From Pseudomonas sichuanensis (GTDB lineage Bacteria; Pseudomonadota; Gammaproteobacteria; Pseudomonadales; Pseudomonadaceae), in the NCBI RefSeq assembly GCF_003231305.1, contig NZ_QKVM01000049.1, positions 1 to 49,911 on the forward strand: a stretch of DNA of 49,911 bases, written 5' to 3'. The position numbers and the translations under genes are program-made. Positions 1-8,053 of this stretch are shown one piece after another. Position 1 is the first letter of the stretch. Each line of letters starts with the position of its first letter. The notes under the pieces are model-generated. The model was not told the DNA's origin. It was given only the letters and a program-made list of their open reading frames with translations, and did not search any database.

Positions 1-650
1 AGTGACGGACATGTAGGCGGGAGTTGCCATGCGTGTTGCTCTCCATGCGTTGAGAAAGTCACCCGGTGGCAGAAAGTTGCCGAACGGGGGGTGCGCATCC
101 TTACAAAAGCTGTGCCAGAGAATTTTTATGCTTATAAATCAATGCTTTAAATGGCCAAGGCATTCGTTTGGATCGGTTTTTCAGCGATCGCCACTCAAAA
201 GTTGCGCAACTTCTTGCGCAGTGCTGGCAAAAAGTTGCGCACTTGGCTGAAGAGCCCGTGCCATAAGGGCTGCAGCGCTTCAGGCGGCATTTTTTGACTG
301 GCCAAGTGCGCAACTTCTTGCGCAGTTGAACCTGAGGTCAGATCTGCCGAGTCGCCGAGGGAAGAACGATACCGAAGCGGTACAGGAGGAAGGCGTCAGG
401 CACTTCTCAGTCAGAAGGAAGGATTGTTCTGGCATCGATGCGGCAAAAAACCTACAAATAGCAGGGCCGGATAAACACCACAGCGGCTGACGACAGGCGC
501 TGCACCGCCCTGCAACCCTCTGCTCGCCACGCCGCTACGGAACCTGTGGCGCCCCGCGAAGGTCGCAGCTATCCGAACGCTTCGCAGGTGGGTTTGCCAC
601 TGCGCTTGTGTCATCATGCTCCGACCGCCGGTTAGCCACCAAAGCCCTCT
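1..650. other. Gene-free, repeat-rich intergenic stretch
   Basis: No convincing gene is visible in these 650 bases. Short open frames at 29-250 (+) and 101-313 (-) have no ribosome binding site and no recognisable protein. The stretch is richer in AT than its surroundings up to about position 330 and holds a cluster of TTGCGCAA-type repeats described separately. The 5' leader of the TPR lipoprotein gene occupies its right end. Confidence 0.6.
199..326. repeat. Cluster of TTGCGCAA-centred direct and inverted repeats
   Basis: Three nested repeats are seen. TGCGCAACTTCTTGCGCAGT occurs identically at 203-222 and 307-326. AAGTTGCGCACTTGGC at 232-247 is the exact reverse complement of 301-316. AAGTTGCGCAACTT at 199-212 is a perfect 14-base palindrome. 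Such an arrangement is typical of multi-site operators or recombinase-binding regions, but no partner gene is visible in the window, so the role is unknown. A very similar sequence recurs at 7539-7562. Confidence 0.75.
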
Positions 651-2375
651 ATGAACAAATCCTACGCATTGCTGCTTGCCCTCGCCCTGCTCCAAGGCTG
701 CCAGAGCCTGGCCCCGAACACCTCGGGCGGCCAGACACCCGCCGCCGATGCCGGCAAGAGCGCGGAAAAGCCCGTGGTGTACGGATCGTTCAAGCAGGAG
801 ACCGTCTACAGCCTGCTGGTGGCGGAGCTGGCCGGCCAGCGCAACCGCTTCGACATCGCCCTGAAGAACTACGTCGACCAGGCCGAGAAAACCCAGGACC
901 CTGGGGTTTCCGAACGCGCCTACCGCATCGCCGAATACCTCGGCGCCGACGAACCGGCCCTGGACACCGCGCTGATCTGGGCCCGCAACGACCCGCAGAA
1001 CCTCGACGCCCAGCGCGCCGCCGCCATCCAGCTGGCCCGTGCCGGGCGCTACGACGATTCCATGACCTATATGGAAAAGGTGCTGCAAGGCCAGGGCGAC
1101 ACCCACTTCGATTTCCTCGCCCTGTCGGCCGCCGAGACCGACCAGAGCACCCGCGACGGCCTGATGCAGAGCTTCGATCGCCTGCTGGTGAAGTACCCCG
1201 ACAACAGCCAGCTGGTGTTCGGCAAGGCCTTGCTGCTGAACCAGGACAACAAGCCCGAACAGGCCCTGGAGCTGCTCGAAAGCCACCCGCCACAGAACGG
1301 CGAGATCGCCCCGGTGCTGCTGCGTGCCCGCCTGCTGCAGGCGCTGGACCGCGGCCCGGAAGCACTGCCGCTGCTGCGCGGCGCGATCCGCGACAACCCG
1401 GAAGACAAGCGCCTGCGCCTTACCTACGCGCGCACCCTGGTCGAGCAGGACCGCATCGACGACGCCAAGGCCGAGTTCGAAAGCCTGCTGCAGCAATACC
1501 CCGAAGACGACGAGATCCGCTATTCGCTGGCGTTGGTCTGCCTGGAAACCAAGCACTGGGACGAGGCCGAAGGCTATCTGCAGGAAATGGTCGAGCGCGA
1601 CGCCAACGTCGACGCCGCCCACTTCAACCTCGGCCGCCTGCGCGAAGAGCGCGGCATGCCCGCCGCCGCCCTGCGCGAGTACGCCCTGGTGGGTGCCGGC
1701 AACGACTACCTGCCGGCGCAACTGCGCCAGGCCGACATCCTCATTGCCAACGGCCGCAGCGCCGAAGCCTCGCGTTTGCTCGCCGAGGCCCGTGAAGCGC
1801 AGCCCGACTACGCCATCCAGCTGTACCTGATCGAGGCCGAGAGCCTGGGCAACAACGGCAAGGAGGCCCAGGCCGACCAGGTGCTGCAGCAGGCGATCAA
1901 GCGCTACCCCGACGACCTCAACCTGCTCTACACCCGCGCCATGCTCGCCGAAAAACGCGACGACCTGGCGCAGATGGAAAAAGACCTGCGCGCCATCATC
2001 GCCCGCGAGCCGGAGAACGCCATGGCGCTCAACGCGCTGGGCTACACCCTGGCGGATCGCACCACCCGCTACGGCGAGGCCAAGGCGCTGATCGACAAGG
2101 CCCACCAGCTCACCCCGGACGACCCGGCGGTGCTCGACAGCCTGGGCTGGGTCAACTACCGCCTGGGCAAGCTCGACGAAGCCGAACGCCTGCTGCGCCA
2201 GGCCTACGAGCGCTTCCCCGACCATGAAGTGGCCGCCCACCTGGGCGAAGTGCTGTGGGCCAACGGCAAGCGCCGCGAGGCCAAACAGTTCTGGGCCAAG
2301 GGCTTCGAAGCACAGCCCGACAGCCCCATCCTGCGCAAGACCCTCCTGCGCCTGACCGGATCCGAGAGCCTGTAA
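651..2375 (+). CDS. TPR-repeat outer-membrane lipoprotein
   Basis: This 574-residue protein begins with a lipoprotein signal peptide ending in LLQGC, with the lipidated cysteine at residue 17, so it should be anchored in a membrane facing the periplasm. The rest is a run of helical tetratricopeptide repeats, with clear TPR-like segments near residues 350-550 (for example LNALGYTLADRT and LDSLGWVNYRLG). Related proteins sit immediately upstream of lolB in Pseudomonas (PA4667 type). The exact function is unknown; TPR proteins usually scaffold complexes. Its stop is three bases before the lolB start, so the two genes are co-transcribed and probably translationally coupled. The start is the first ATG of the lipoprotein signal. 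Confidence 0.92.
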   Translation: MNKSYALLLALALLQGCQSLAPNTSGGQTPAADAGKSAEKPVVYGSFKQETVYSLLVAELAGQRNRFDIALKNYVDQAEKTQDPGVSERAYRIAEYLGADEPALDTALIWARNDPQNLDAQRAAAIQLARAGRYDDSMTYMEKVLQGQGDTHFDFLALSAAETDQSTRDGLMQSFDRLLVKYPDNSQLVFGKALLLNQDNKPEQALELLESHPPQNGEIAPVLLRARLLQALDRGPEALPLLRGAIRDNPEDKRLRLTYARTLVEQDRIDDAKAEFESLLQQYPEDDEIRYSLALVCLETKHWDEAEGYLQEMVERDANVDAAHFNLGRLREERGMPAAALREYALVGAGNDYLPAQLRQADILIANGRSAEASRLLAEAREAQPDYAIQLYLIEAESLGNNGKEAQADQVLQQAIKRYPDDLNLLYTRAMLAEKRDDLAQMEKDLRAIIAREPENAMALNALGYTLADRTTRYGEAKALIDKAHQLTPDDPAVLDSLGWVNYRLGKLDEAERLLRQAYERFPDHEVAAHLGEVLWANGKRREAKQFWAKGFEAQPDSPILRKTLLRLTGSESL

Positions 2376-2377
2376 AC

Positions 2378-2995
2378 ATGTTTCTGCGTCATTGCATCAC
2401 CTTCTCGCTCATCGCCCTGCTCGCCGGCTGCGCCGGTTTCGGCAGCAAAGAGGCCGTACAAGGCCAGGGCAGCCCGCAACTGTGGCGCGAGCACAAGCAG
2501 CAGCTGGCCAGCCTCGATGGCTGGCAGATCAACGGCAAGGTCGGCATCCGCGCCCCGCGTGACTCCGGCAGCGGCACGCTGTTCTGGCTGCAACGCCAGG
2601 ACTACTACGACATCCGCCTGGCCGGCCCGCTCGGCCGCGGCGCCGCGCGCCTGACCGGGCGCCCCGGTGGCGTGGTGCTGGAAGTGGCCAACCAGGGCCG
2701 CTACCAGGCCGAAAACCCCGAAGCCCTGCTGGAAGAACAGCTTGGCTGGCGCCTGCCGGTCTCGCACCTGGTGTGGTGGGTGCGTGGCCTGCCCGCCCCG
2801 GACAGCAAGAGCCAGCTCACCCTCGACGGCGACAGCCGCCTGGCCAGCCTCAAGCAGGACGGCTGGCAGGTGCAGTACCTGAGCTATACCGAACAGAACG
2901 GCTACTGGCTGCCCGAGCGCCTGAAGCTGCATGGCGAGAACATCGACGTGACCCTGGTGGTCAAGGACTGGCAGCCGCGCCAGCTGGGGCACTGA
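2378..2995 (+). CDS. lolB: Outer-membrane lipoprotein receptor LolB
   Basis: LolB accepts lipoproteins from the periplasmic carrier LolA and inserts them into the inner leaflet of the outer membrane. The 205-residue product has a lipoprotein signal with lipobox LLAGC (Cys18) and the usual LolB fold signatures, including WQINGKVGIR near residue 48 and a C-terminal YWLPERLKL segment. Length matches the family. The start at 2378 was chosen because it opens the signal peptide; a longer open frame upstream would bury it. The gene lies between the TPR lipoprotein and ispE, the order found across Pseudomonas. Confidence 0.95.
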   Translation: MFLRHCITFSLIALLAGCAGFGSKEAVQGQGSPQLWREHKQQLASLDGWQINGKVGIRAPRDSGSGTLFWLQRQDYYDIRLAGPLGRGAARLTGRPGGVVLEVANQGRYQAENPEALLEEQLGWRLPVSHLVWWVRGLPAPDSKSQLTLDGDSRLASLKQDGWQVQYLSYTEQNGYWLPERLKLHGENIDVTLVVKDWQPRQLGH

Positions 2996-3000
2996 CACTG

Positions 3001-3861
3001 ATGGAAAAGCTCACCCTCCCCGCCCCGGCCAAGCTCAACCTGTGGCTGCACATCACCGGCCGCCGCGCGGACGGCTACCACGAGCTGGAAACCGTGTTCC
3101 AGTTCCTCGATCACGCCGACGAGCTGAGCTTCGCGCTGCGCGACGACGGCCAGATCCGCCTGCAGACCGAAATCGAGGGCGTGCCCCACGACAGCAACCT
3201 GATCGTTCGCGCGGCGCGCCAGTTGCAACAGCAATCCGGCACCTCGCTGGGCGCCGACATCTGGCTGCACAAGGTACTGCCCATGGGCGGCGGCATTGGC
3301 GGCGGCAGCTCGGACGCCGCGACCACCCTGCTGGCGCTGGCCCACCTGTGGCAACTGGACTGGGACGAAGATCGCCTGGCCAGCCTGGGCCTGAGCCTGG
3401 GCGCCGACGTGCCGGTGTTCGTCCGTGGCCATGCCGCATTCGCCCAGGGCGTCGGCGAACAGCTGACCCCGGTCTACCCCAGCGAACCCTGGTACGTCGT
3501 ACTGGTGCCGCAAGTGTCTGTCAGCACAGCGGAAATTTTTTCGCATCCAGAGTTGACACGTGATTCCCTCCCCCTTAAGATGCGCCCCGTTCCCGAGGGA
3601 AACAGTCGAAATGACTGCCAACCGGTAGTAGAGCAACGTTATCCTGAAGTTCGCAACGCGCTGATTTCATTGGGTAAATATACGGAAGCTCGAATGACCG
3701 GCACTGGAAGTTGTGTGTTTGGGGCCTTCCCAAGCAAAGCCGAAGCTGATAAAGTTCTGGCCCTTCTTTCAGCGACCCAAACAGGGTTTGTGGCGAAAGG
3801 AAGCAATGTTTCGATGTTGCATCGCAAGCTGCAAAGTCTGCTCAAGAAGTCGAGTTCATAA
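3001..3861 (+). CDS. ispE: 4-diphosphocytidyl-2-C-methyl-D-erythritol kinase IspE
   Basis: IspE phosphorylates CDP-methylerythritol at the 2-hydroxyl in the MEP pathway to isoprenoids. The 286-residue GHMP kinase shows the N-terminal PAPAKLNLWLHITGRRADGYHEL segment and the ATP-binding loop PMGGGIGGGSSDAA near residue 95; a C-terminal GTGSCVFG motif is also present. It starts five bases after the lolB stop. From about position 3520 the codon usage becomes clearly richer in A and T than in the first half. That change coincides with a promoter-like sequence inside the gene, suggesting this DNA is under a second constraint. Confidence 0.96.
   Translation: MEKLTLPAPAKLNLWLHITGRRADGYHELETVFQFLDHADELSFALRDDGQIRLQTEIEGVPHDSNLIVRAARQLQQQSGTSLGADIWLHKVLPMGGGIGGGSSDAATTLLALAHLWQLDWDEDRLASLGLSLGADVPVFVRGHAAFAQGVGEQLTPVYPSEPWYVVLVPQVSVSTAEIFSHPELTRDSLPLKMRPVPEGNSRNDCQPVVEQRYPEVRNALISLGKYTEARMTGTGSCVFGAFPSKAEADKVLALLSATQTGFVAKGSNVSMLHRKLQSLLKKSSS
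3553..3581 (+). promoter_or_regulatory. Sigma-70-type promoter inside ispE
   Basis: TTGACA at 3553-3558 is a perfect -35 element. It is followed after exactly 17 bases by TAAGAT at 3576-3581, four of six matches to the -10 consensus. It lies within the ispE reading frame, about 300 bases before tRNA-Gln, and the local drop in GC supports a non-coding function. It probably provides growth-rate-type expression of tRNA-Gln and prs independent of the lolB-ispE transcript. This is inference; no transcript data are available. Confidence 0.6.
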
Positions 3862-3881
3862 GAGCTCGCAGCAACAGATAC

Positions 3882-3956
3882 AGGGGCGTCGCCAAGCGGT
3901 AAGGCAGCAGGTTTTGATCCTGCCATGCGTTGGTTCGAATCCAGCCGCCCCTGCCA
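3882..3956 (+). tRNA. tRNA-Gln (anticodon TTG)
   Basis: The 75-base cloverleaf has acceptor arms AGGGGCG (3882-3888) and CGCCCCT (3946-3952), an encoded CCA end (3954-3956), a D-arm GCCAAGCGGTAAGGC, and a T-arm with GGTTCGAATCC. The anticodon stem GCAGG/CCTGC (3907-3911/3919-3923) closes the loop TTTTGAT, giving anticodon TTG at 3914-3916. It lies between ispE and prs, its usual place in Pseudomonas, and is probably processed from a transcript that continues into prs. Confidence 0.97.
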
Positions 3957-4003
3957 TTTTCCTATACTCATCCAGGTATACCCTCAGCCTTCAGGTACTG
4001 CGC

Positions 4004-4945
4004 GTGTCCAAGATGATGGTCTTTACGGGGAACGCTAACCCCGATCTGGCTCGGCGTGTCGTACGTCAGCTGCATATCCCTCTCGGTGACGTCTCTGTCG
4101 GTAAGTTCTCCGACGGCGAGATCAGCACTGAGATCAATGAAAATGTCCGCGGTAAAGACGTTTTCATTATTCAGCCGACCTGTGCCCCGACCAACGATAA
4201 CCTGATGGAACTGGTAGTGATGGCCGATGCCTTCCGCCGCTCCTCAGCATCCCGAATCACCGCCGTGATTCCTTACTTCGGATACGCCCGCCAGGACCGC
4301 CGTCCGCGTTCGGCACGTGTAGCCATCAGCGCCAAAGTCGTCGCTGACATGCTCACTGTCGTAGGTATCGACCGTGTACTCACCGTCGACCTGCACGCTG
4401 ACCAGATCCAGGGTTTCTTCGATATCCCCGTCGACAACATCTACGGCTCGCCCGTACTGGTCGACGACATCGAAGACCAGCGTTTCGAGAACCTGATGAT
4501 CGTCTCCCCGGACATCGGTGGTGTGGTACGTGCCCGTGCCGTCGCCAAGTCCCTGGGTGTCGATCTCGGGATCATCGACAAACGCCGCGAGAAGGCTAAC
4601 CACTCCGAGGTTATGCACATCATCGGCGACGTCGAAGGGCGCACCTGCATCCTGGTAGACGACATGGTCGACACCGCCGGCACCCTGTGCCACGCGGCCA
4701 AGGCCCTGAAAGAACACGGCGCTGCCAAGGTTTACGCCTACTGCACGCACCCTGTCCTGTCGGGCCGCGCGATCGAGAACATCGAGAAGTCGGTACTGGA
4801 CGAACTGGTGGTGACCAACACCATCCCGCTGTCCGCCGCTGCTCAAGCCTGTGACCGTATCCGCCAGTTGGATATCGCACCGGTAGTAGCTGAAGCGGTA
4901 CGCCGCATCAGCAATGAAGAATCGATCAGCGCGATGTTCCGCTAA
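4004..4945 (+). CDS. prs: Ribose-phosphate pyrophosphokinase (PRPP synthetase)
   Basis: The enzyme makes 5-phosphoribosyl diphosphate from ribose 5-phosphate and ATP, the precursor for nucleotides, His, Trp and NAD. The 313-residue product is a standard class I enzyme, with KFSDGEI near residue 30, RQDRR near residue 99, the DLHADQIQGFF catalytic flexible region near residue 130, and the PRPP-binding VDDMVDTAGT loop near residue 218. The GTG start gives VSKMMVFTGNANPDLARR, matching the family N-terminus and length; the ATG three codons later is the alternative. A strong terminator follows the stop. Confidence 0.96.
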   Translation: MSKMMVFTGNANPDLARRVVRQLHIPLGDVSVGKFSDGEISTEINENVRGKDVFIIQPTCAPTNDNLMELVVMADAFRRSSASRITAVIPYFGYARQDRRPRSARVAISAKVVADMLTVVGIDRVLTVDLHADQIQGFFDIPVDNIYGSPVLVDDIEDQRFENLMIVSPDIGGVVRARAVAKSLGVDLGIIDKRREKANHSEVMHIIGDVEGRTCILVDDMVDTAGTLCHAAKALKEHGAAKVYAYCTHPVLSGRAIENIEKSVLDELVVTNTIPLSAAAQACDRIRQLDIAPVVAEAVRRISNEESISAMFR

Positions 4946-4969
4946 GCGGGACACGTGTTGATGTGAAGC

Positions 4970-5005
4970 GCCCCGCCCCAACCTGTGTTGGGGCGGGGCT
5001 TTTTT
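4970..5005 (+). terminator. Rho-independent terminator after prs
   Basis: A perfect 13-base-pair GC-rich stem (4970-4982 with 4987-4999, loop CTGT) is followed by six T residues. It separates prs from rplY. Confidence 0.93.
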
Positions 5006-5065
5006 GCCATCCCCGTCTGGCGCTGGTCGCAAACGCCTTGCGGGAGGCTATTTTGGAGAAACAAA

Positions 5066-5659
5066 ATGACTGACTTCATCCTGAACGCCCAAGCGCGTAC
5101 TGACCTGGGGAAAGGTGCGAGCCGCCGCCTGCGTCACACGCTGAACATCCCTGCCGTTGTTTACGGTGGCGATAAAGAAGCCCAATCCCTGACCATCGTG
5201 GCCAAGGAAATCGCCAAGCTGTTCGAAAACGAAGCTGCCTTCAGCCACGTTATCGAACTGAACGTCGACGGCACCAAGCAAAACGTCGTGGTCAAGGCCA
5301 TGCAGCGTCACCCAGCCAAAGGCTTCATCATGCACGCCGACTTCGTTCGCGTCGTTGCTGGCCAGAAGCTGACCGCCAAGGTTCCAGTTCACTTCGTCGG
5401 CGAAGAAGCCCCGATCAAGAAAGGCGGCGAAATCTCGCACGTTGTTTCCGAGATCGAAGTTTCCTGCGAAGCCAAAGACCTGCCTGAGTTCATCGAAGTT
5501 GACCTGAGCAAGGCCGAAGTCGGCGCCATCATCCACCTGTCGGACCTGAAAGCTCCGAAAGGCGTAGAGTTCGTTGCTCTGGCCCACGGTGATGACAAAG
5601 CTGTTGCCAACGTTCACGCTCCACGCGTTGCTCCAGAAGCAGAAGGCGCTGCCGAGTAA
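5066..5659 (+). CDS. rplY: 50S ribosomal protein bL25 (long Ctc form)
   Basis: bL25 binds 5S rRNA in the large ribosomal subunit. The 197-residue protein is the long, general-stress (Ctc) type: an N-terminal 5S-binding domain (residues 1-95, with LGKGASRRLRH) followed by the TL5/CTC C-terminal beta domain. The start at 5066 follows a GGAG ribosome binding site at 5055-5058. It begins 60 bases after the prs terminator, so it should have its own promoter, and it is followed by pth, the common rplY-pth-ychF order. Its codon usage is that of a highly expressed gene. Confidence 0.96.
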   Translation: MTDFILNAQARTDLGKGASRRLRHTLNIPAVVYGGDKEAQSLTIVAKEIAKLFENEAAFSHVIELNVDGTKQNVVVKAMQRHPAKGFIMHADFVRVVAGQKLTAKVPVHFVGEEAPIKKGGEISHVVSEIEVSCEAKDLPEFIEVDLSKAEVGAIIHLSDLKAPKGVEFVALAHGDDKAVANVHAPRVAPEAEGAAE

Positions 5660-5740
5660 TCCACTCGCGCGCCGGTGTTGACCGGGTTACAGTGCGCCCC
5701 GCGCCCTGTAACCCACCAACTCCAAGGAAGAGCCCCTGAC

Positions 5741-6325
5741 GTGACCGCCATCCAGTTGATCGTTGGCCTGGGTAACCCCGGCCCCGAATACGAACAGACC
5801 CGGCATAACGCAGGGGCTCTTTTCGTTGAACGCGTAGCCAGCGCCCAGCGTGTCTCCTTGACCGCTGACCGCAAATATTTCGGCCTGACGGCTAAATTCA
5901 GCCATCAGGGCAACGACGTTCGTTTGCTGATCCCCACCACCTACATGAACCGTAGCGGCCAGTCCGTGGCGGCCTTGGCCAATTTCTTCCGGATCAAGCC
6001 GGAGGCCATTCTGGTGGCACACGACGAACTCGACCTGCCTCCCGGCGTCGCCAAGCTCAAGCGCGGTGGCGGCCACGGTGGGCACAACGGCCTGCGCGAC
6101 ATCATCGCGCAGCTCGGCAATCAGAACGACTTCCACCGCCTGCGGCTTGGCATTGGCCACCCGGGCGACGCCAAGCTGGTCTCCAACTTCGTCCTGGGCC
6201 GCGCACCGCGCGCCGAACAGGAGAAGCTTGACGCCAGCATCGATTATGCCCTCGGCGTGCTGCCGGACGTGCTCGCTGGCGATTTCGCCAAGGCGATGCG
6301 CGAGCTGCACAGCCAGAAGGCCTGA
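5741..6325 (+). CDS. pth: Peptidyl-tRNA hydrolase
   Basis: Pth releases tRNA from prematurely dropped peptidyl-tRNA. The 194-residue product opens with the family motif VGLGNPGPEYEQTRHNAG, containing the catalytic His at residue 22 and a conserved Asn at 12. TTYMNRSG near residue 67 and HDELDLPPG near residue 93 complete the active site. The GTG start at 5741 gives the usual length and N-terminus and is preceded by AAGGAAG at 5724-5730. It lies 81 bases after rplY and 23 bases before ychF, and is probably expressed with both. Confidence 0.96.
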   Translation: MTAIQLIVGLGNPGPEYEQTRHNAGALFVERVASAQRVSLTADRKYFGLTAKFSHQGNDVRLLIPTTYMNRSGQSVAALANFFRIKPEAILVAHDELDLPPGVAKLKRGGGHGGHNGLRDIIAQLGNQNDFHRLRLGIGHPGDAKLVSNFVLGRAPRAEQEKLDASIDYALGVLPDVLAGDFAKAMRELHSQKA

Positions 6326-6348
6326 CAACTCTAGTAAGGGGAATACCC

Positions 6349-7449
6349 ATGGGTTTCAATTGCGGCATCGTCGGCCTGCCCAACGTCGGCAAGTCCACCC
6401 TGTTCAACGCCCTGACCAAGTCCGGTATTGCGGCTGAGAACTTCCCCTTCTGCACCATCGAGCCGAACAGCGGCATCGTGCCGATGCCCGACGCGCGCCT
6501 GAATGCGCTGGCCGAAATCGTCAAGCCAAACCGCATCCTGCCGACCACCATGGAGTTCGTCGACATCGCAGGCCTGGTGGCCGGTGCCTCGAAAGGTGAA
6601 GGCCTGGGCAACAAGTTCCTCGCCAACATCCGCGAGACCGACGCCATCGCCCACGTGGTGCGCTGCTTCGAAGACGAGAACGTGATTCACGTTTCCAACA
6701 GCGTCGACCCCAAGCGCGACATCGAGATCATCGACCTCGAACTGATCTTCGCCGACCTCGACAGCTGCGAGAAGCAACTGCAGAAGGTCGCGCGCAACGC
6801 CAAGGGCGGTGACAAGGACGCCCTGGCGCAGAAAGCCATCCTCGAGCAGCTCATCCCCCACTTCACCGAAGGCAAGCCTGCGCGCAGCCTGATGAAGAAC
6901 ATGAGCGCCGACGAGAAAGCCGTCATCCGTGGCTTCCACCTGCTGACCAGCAAGCCGGTGATGTACATCGCCAACGTGGCCGAAGACGGCTTCGACAACA
7001 ACCCGCACCTGGACGTGGTCAAGGCCATCGCCGAGGAAGAAGGCGCGGTGGTGGTGCCGGTGTGCAACAAGATCGAAGCCGAAATCGCCGAGCTGGATGA
7101 TGGCGAAGAGAAAGACATGTTCCTCGAGGCCCTGGGCCTGGAAGAGCCTGGCCTGAACCGCGTGATCCGCGCCGGTTACGAGCTGCTCAACCTGCAAACC
7201 TACTTCACTGCCGGCGTGCAGGAAGTACGTGCCTGGACCGTACGCGTCGGCGCCACCGCGCCACAGGCCGCGGGCGTGATCCACACCGACTTCGAAAAAG
7301 GCTTCATCCGCGCCGAAGTGGTGGCCTACGACGACTTCATCCAGTTCAAGGGTGAAGGCGGTGCCAAGGAAGCCGGCAAGTGGCGCCTGGAAGGCAAGGA
7401 CTACATCGTCAAGGATGGCGACGTGATGCACTTCCGCTTCAACGTCTGA
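6349..7449 (+). CDS. ychF: Redox-regulated ATPase YchF (OLA1 family)
   Basis: YchF is a universally conserved P-loop NTPase that binds ribosomes and prefers ATP to GTP. The 366-residue protein has the P-loop GLPNVGKSTLFN (about residues 8-19), the switch region DIAGLVAGASKGEGLGN near 68-84, an internal coiled-coil insertion near residues 130-200, and a C-terminal TGS domain ending in DGDVMHFRFNV. Length is typical. It closes the housekeeping block and is followed by a strong terminator. Confidence 0.96.
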   Translation: MGFNCGIVGLPNVGKSTLFNALTKSGIAAENFPFCTIEPNSGIVPMPDARLNALAEIVKPNRILPTTMEFVDIAGLVAGASKGEGLGNKFLANIRETDAIAHVVRCFEDENVIHVSNSVDPKRDIEIIDLELIFADLDSCEKQLQKVARNAKGGDKDALAQKAILEQLIPHFTEGKPARSLMKNMSADEKAVIRGFHLLTSKPVMYIANVAEDGFDNNPHLDVVKAIAEEEGAVVVPVCNKIEAEIAELDDGEEKDMFLEALGLEEPGLNRVIRAGYELLNLQTYFTAGVQEVRAWTVRVGATAPQAAGVIHTDFEKGFIRAEVVAYDDFIQFKGEGGAKEAGKWRLEGKDYIVKDGDVMHFRFNV

Positions 7450-7459
7450 TCCTCCCCTT

Positions 7460-7490
7460 GAAAAAGACCCGCTTCGGCGGGTTTTTTTTC
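7460..7490. terminator. Terminator after ychF
   Basis: The stem ACCCGC/GCGGGT (7467-7472 with 7477-7482) carries a UUCG-type tetraloop and is followed by eight T residues. An A-tract on the other side suggests it could also work in reverse. Confidence 0.92.
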
Positions 7491-7530
7491 GCCTGCAGAA
7501 AAGCCCTACAGCCAGCACCAGCAAAGACCT

Positions 7531-7602
7531 CCATGCATTTGCGCAAATTCTTATGCGCAAATATTTCCATAAATGCATTGACTGCATATGCATCAATGCA
7601 TA
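7531..7602. promoter_or_regulatory. Cluster of ATGCAT/TTGCGCAA palindromes, candidate operator
   Basis: ATTTGCGCAAAT is a perfect palindrome starting near 7537. ATGCGCAAAT follows at 7553-7562, then TGCATATGCA and several ATGCAT copies up to 7602. The segment 7539-7559 resembles the TTGCGCAACTTCTTGCGCA element at 202-220. A TTGACT hexamer at 7578-7583 lies inside the cluster, with only a weak -10 (TAGCCT, 7601-7606). The position between ychF and the tail genes suggests control of the cassette, but nothing identifies the binding protein. Confidence 0.45.
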
Positions 7603-7819
7603 GCCTGTGTCTCAAGCCGGGCAGCAACCGGTTGTTACACAGGCAGCGATGAACTGGCCTCGACAGTTCAGAGGGTTGGCAACTGGCCCGGGTGTGCAGC
7701 GTAAAGCACCACGATCAGTTATCCGGCGGGCAGGCGGCCGCGGTCGGAGTCAACAATTCGAAGCGCAACCGCGCCGTGCCACCAGTCGTGGCCAGCGGTT
7801 GGACAACGCATTACTGAAG

Positions 7820-7840
7820 AGCCTGCACCGCGGGCTTTTT
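7820..7840 (+). terminator. Rho-independent terminator upstream of the tail cassette
   Basis: AGCCTGC (7820-7826) pairs with GCGGGCT (7830-7836) around an ACC loop, with one G-T wobble, and runs into TTTTT. There is no open reading frame before it after ychF, so it may end a short RNA or attenuate transcription into the tail genes. Confidence 0.7.
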
Positions 7841-7874
7841 GGAATGCCGAGCATGGCTTCGGCGCTTCACCCAT

Positions 7875-7948
7875 CCCTGTGGGAGCGGGCTTGCCCGCGA
7901 TCACCGGCGCAGCCGGTGCCACACAACGCATCGCCCGCTCCCACAGGG
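7875..7948. repeat. REP inverted pair
   Basis: CCTGTGGGAGCGGGC (7876-7890) and its exact complement GCCCGCTCCCACAGG (7933-7947) flank an ACCGGCGCAGCCGGT hairpin. This is the P. putida type of paired repetitive extragenic palindrome. Confidence 0.88.
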
Positions 7949-8053
7949 CGACGGTTCCAGGCATGACAGTCCAGTCCGACAAGGCTGGGCACTCACCCGC
8001 GAGCACTCAACGATGAATTTCTCAGCCACCCGGCCCTGTACGGAGGCCTCCCC

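Larger units (their letters stand above)
7491..8053. other. Long leader/intergenic region before the tail cassette
   Basis: No gene is supported in this 563-base stretch. In order it holds a palindrome cluster (7531-7602), a TTGACT -35-like element (7578-7583), a second terminator (7820-7840), a REP inverted pair (7875-7948), and a 14-codon open frame at 8012-8057. That frame's stop overlaps the ATG of the first tail gene (ATGA), so it could act as a coupling leader peptide. No LexA-type CTGT-N8-ACAG site was seen. Confidence 0.55.

Noticed and set aside
29..250. 73-codon plus-strand open frame in the left repeats
   Set aside because: No ribosome binding site, no recognisable protein, and the frame runs through the repeats.
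411..2240. 609-codon open frame on the minus strand
   Set aside because: It is a shadow of the TPR lipoprotein gene, which has a signal peptide, a ribosome site context and a conserved neighbour order. Its translation is low-complexity and has no recognisable domain.
7607..7966. 119-codon open frame before the tail cassette
   Set aside because: Its C-terminal part is a translated REP element and it runs through a rho-independent terminator, so it is unlikely to be a gene.
7491..8053. LexA/SOS box for the tail cassette
   Set aside because: No CTGT-N8-ACAG match was found in the leader, so SOS control cannot be claimed.
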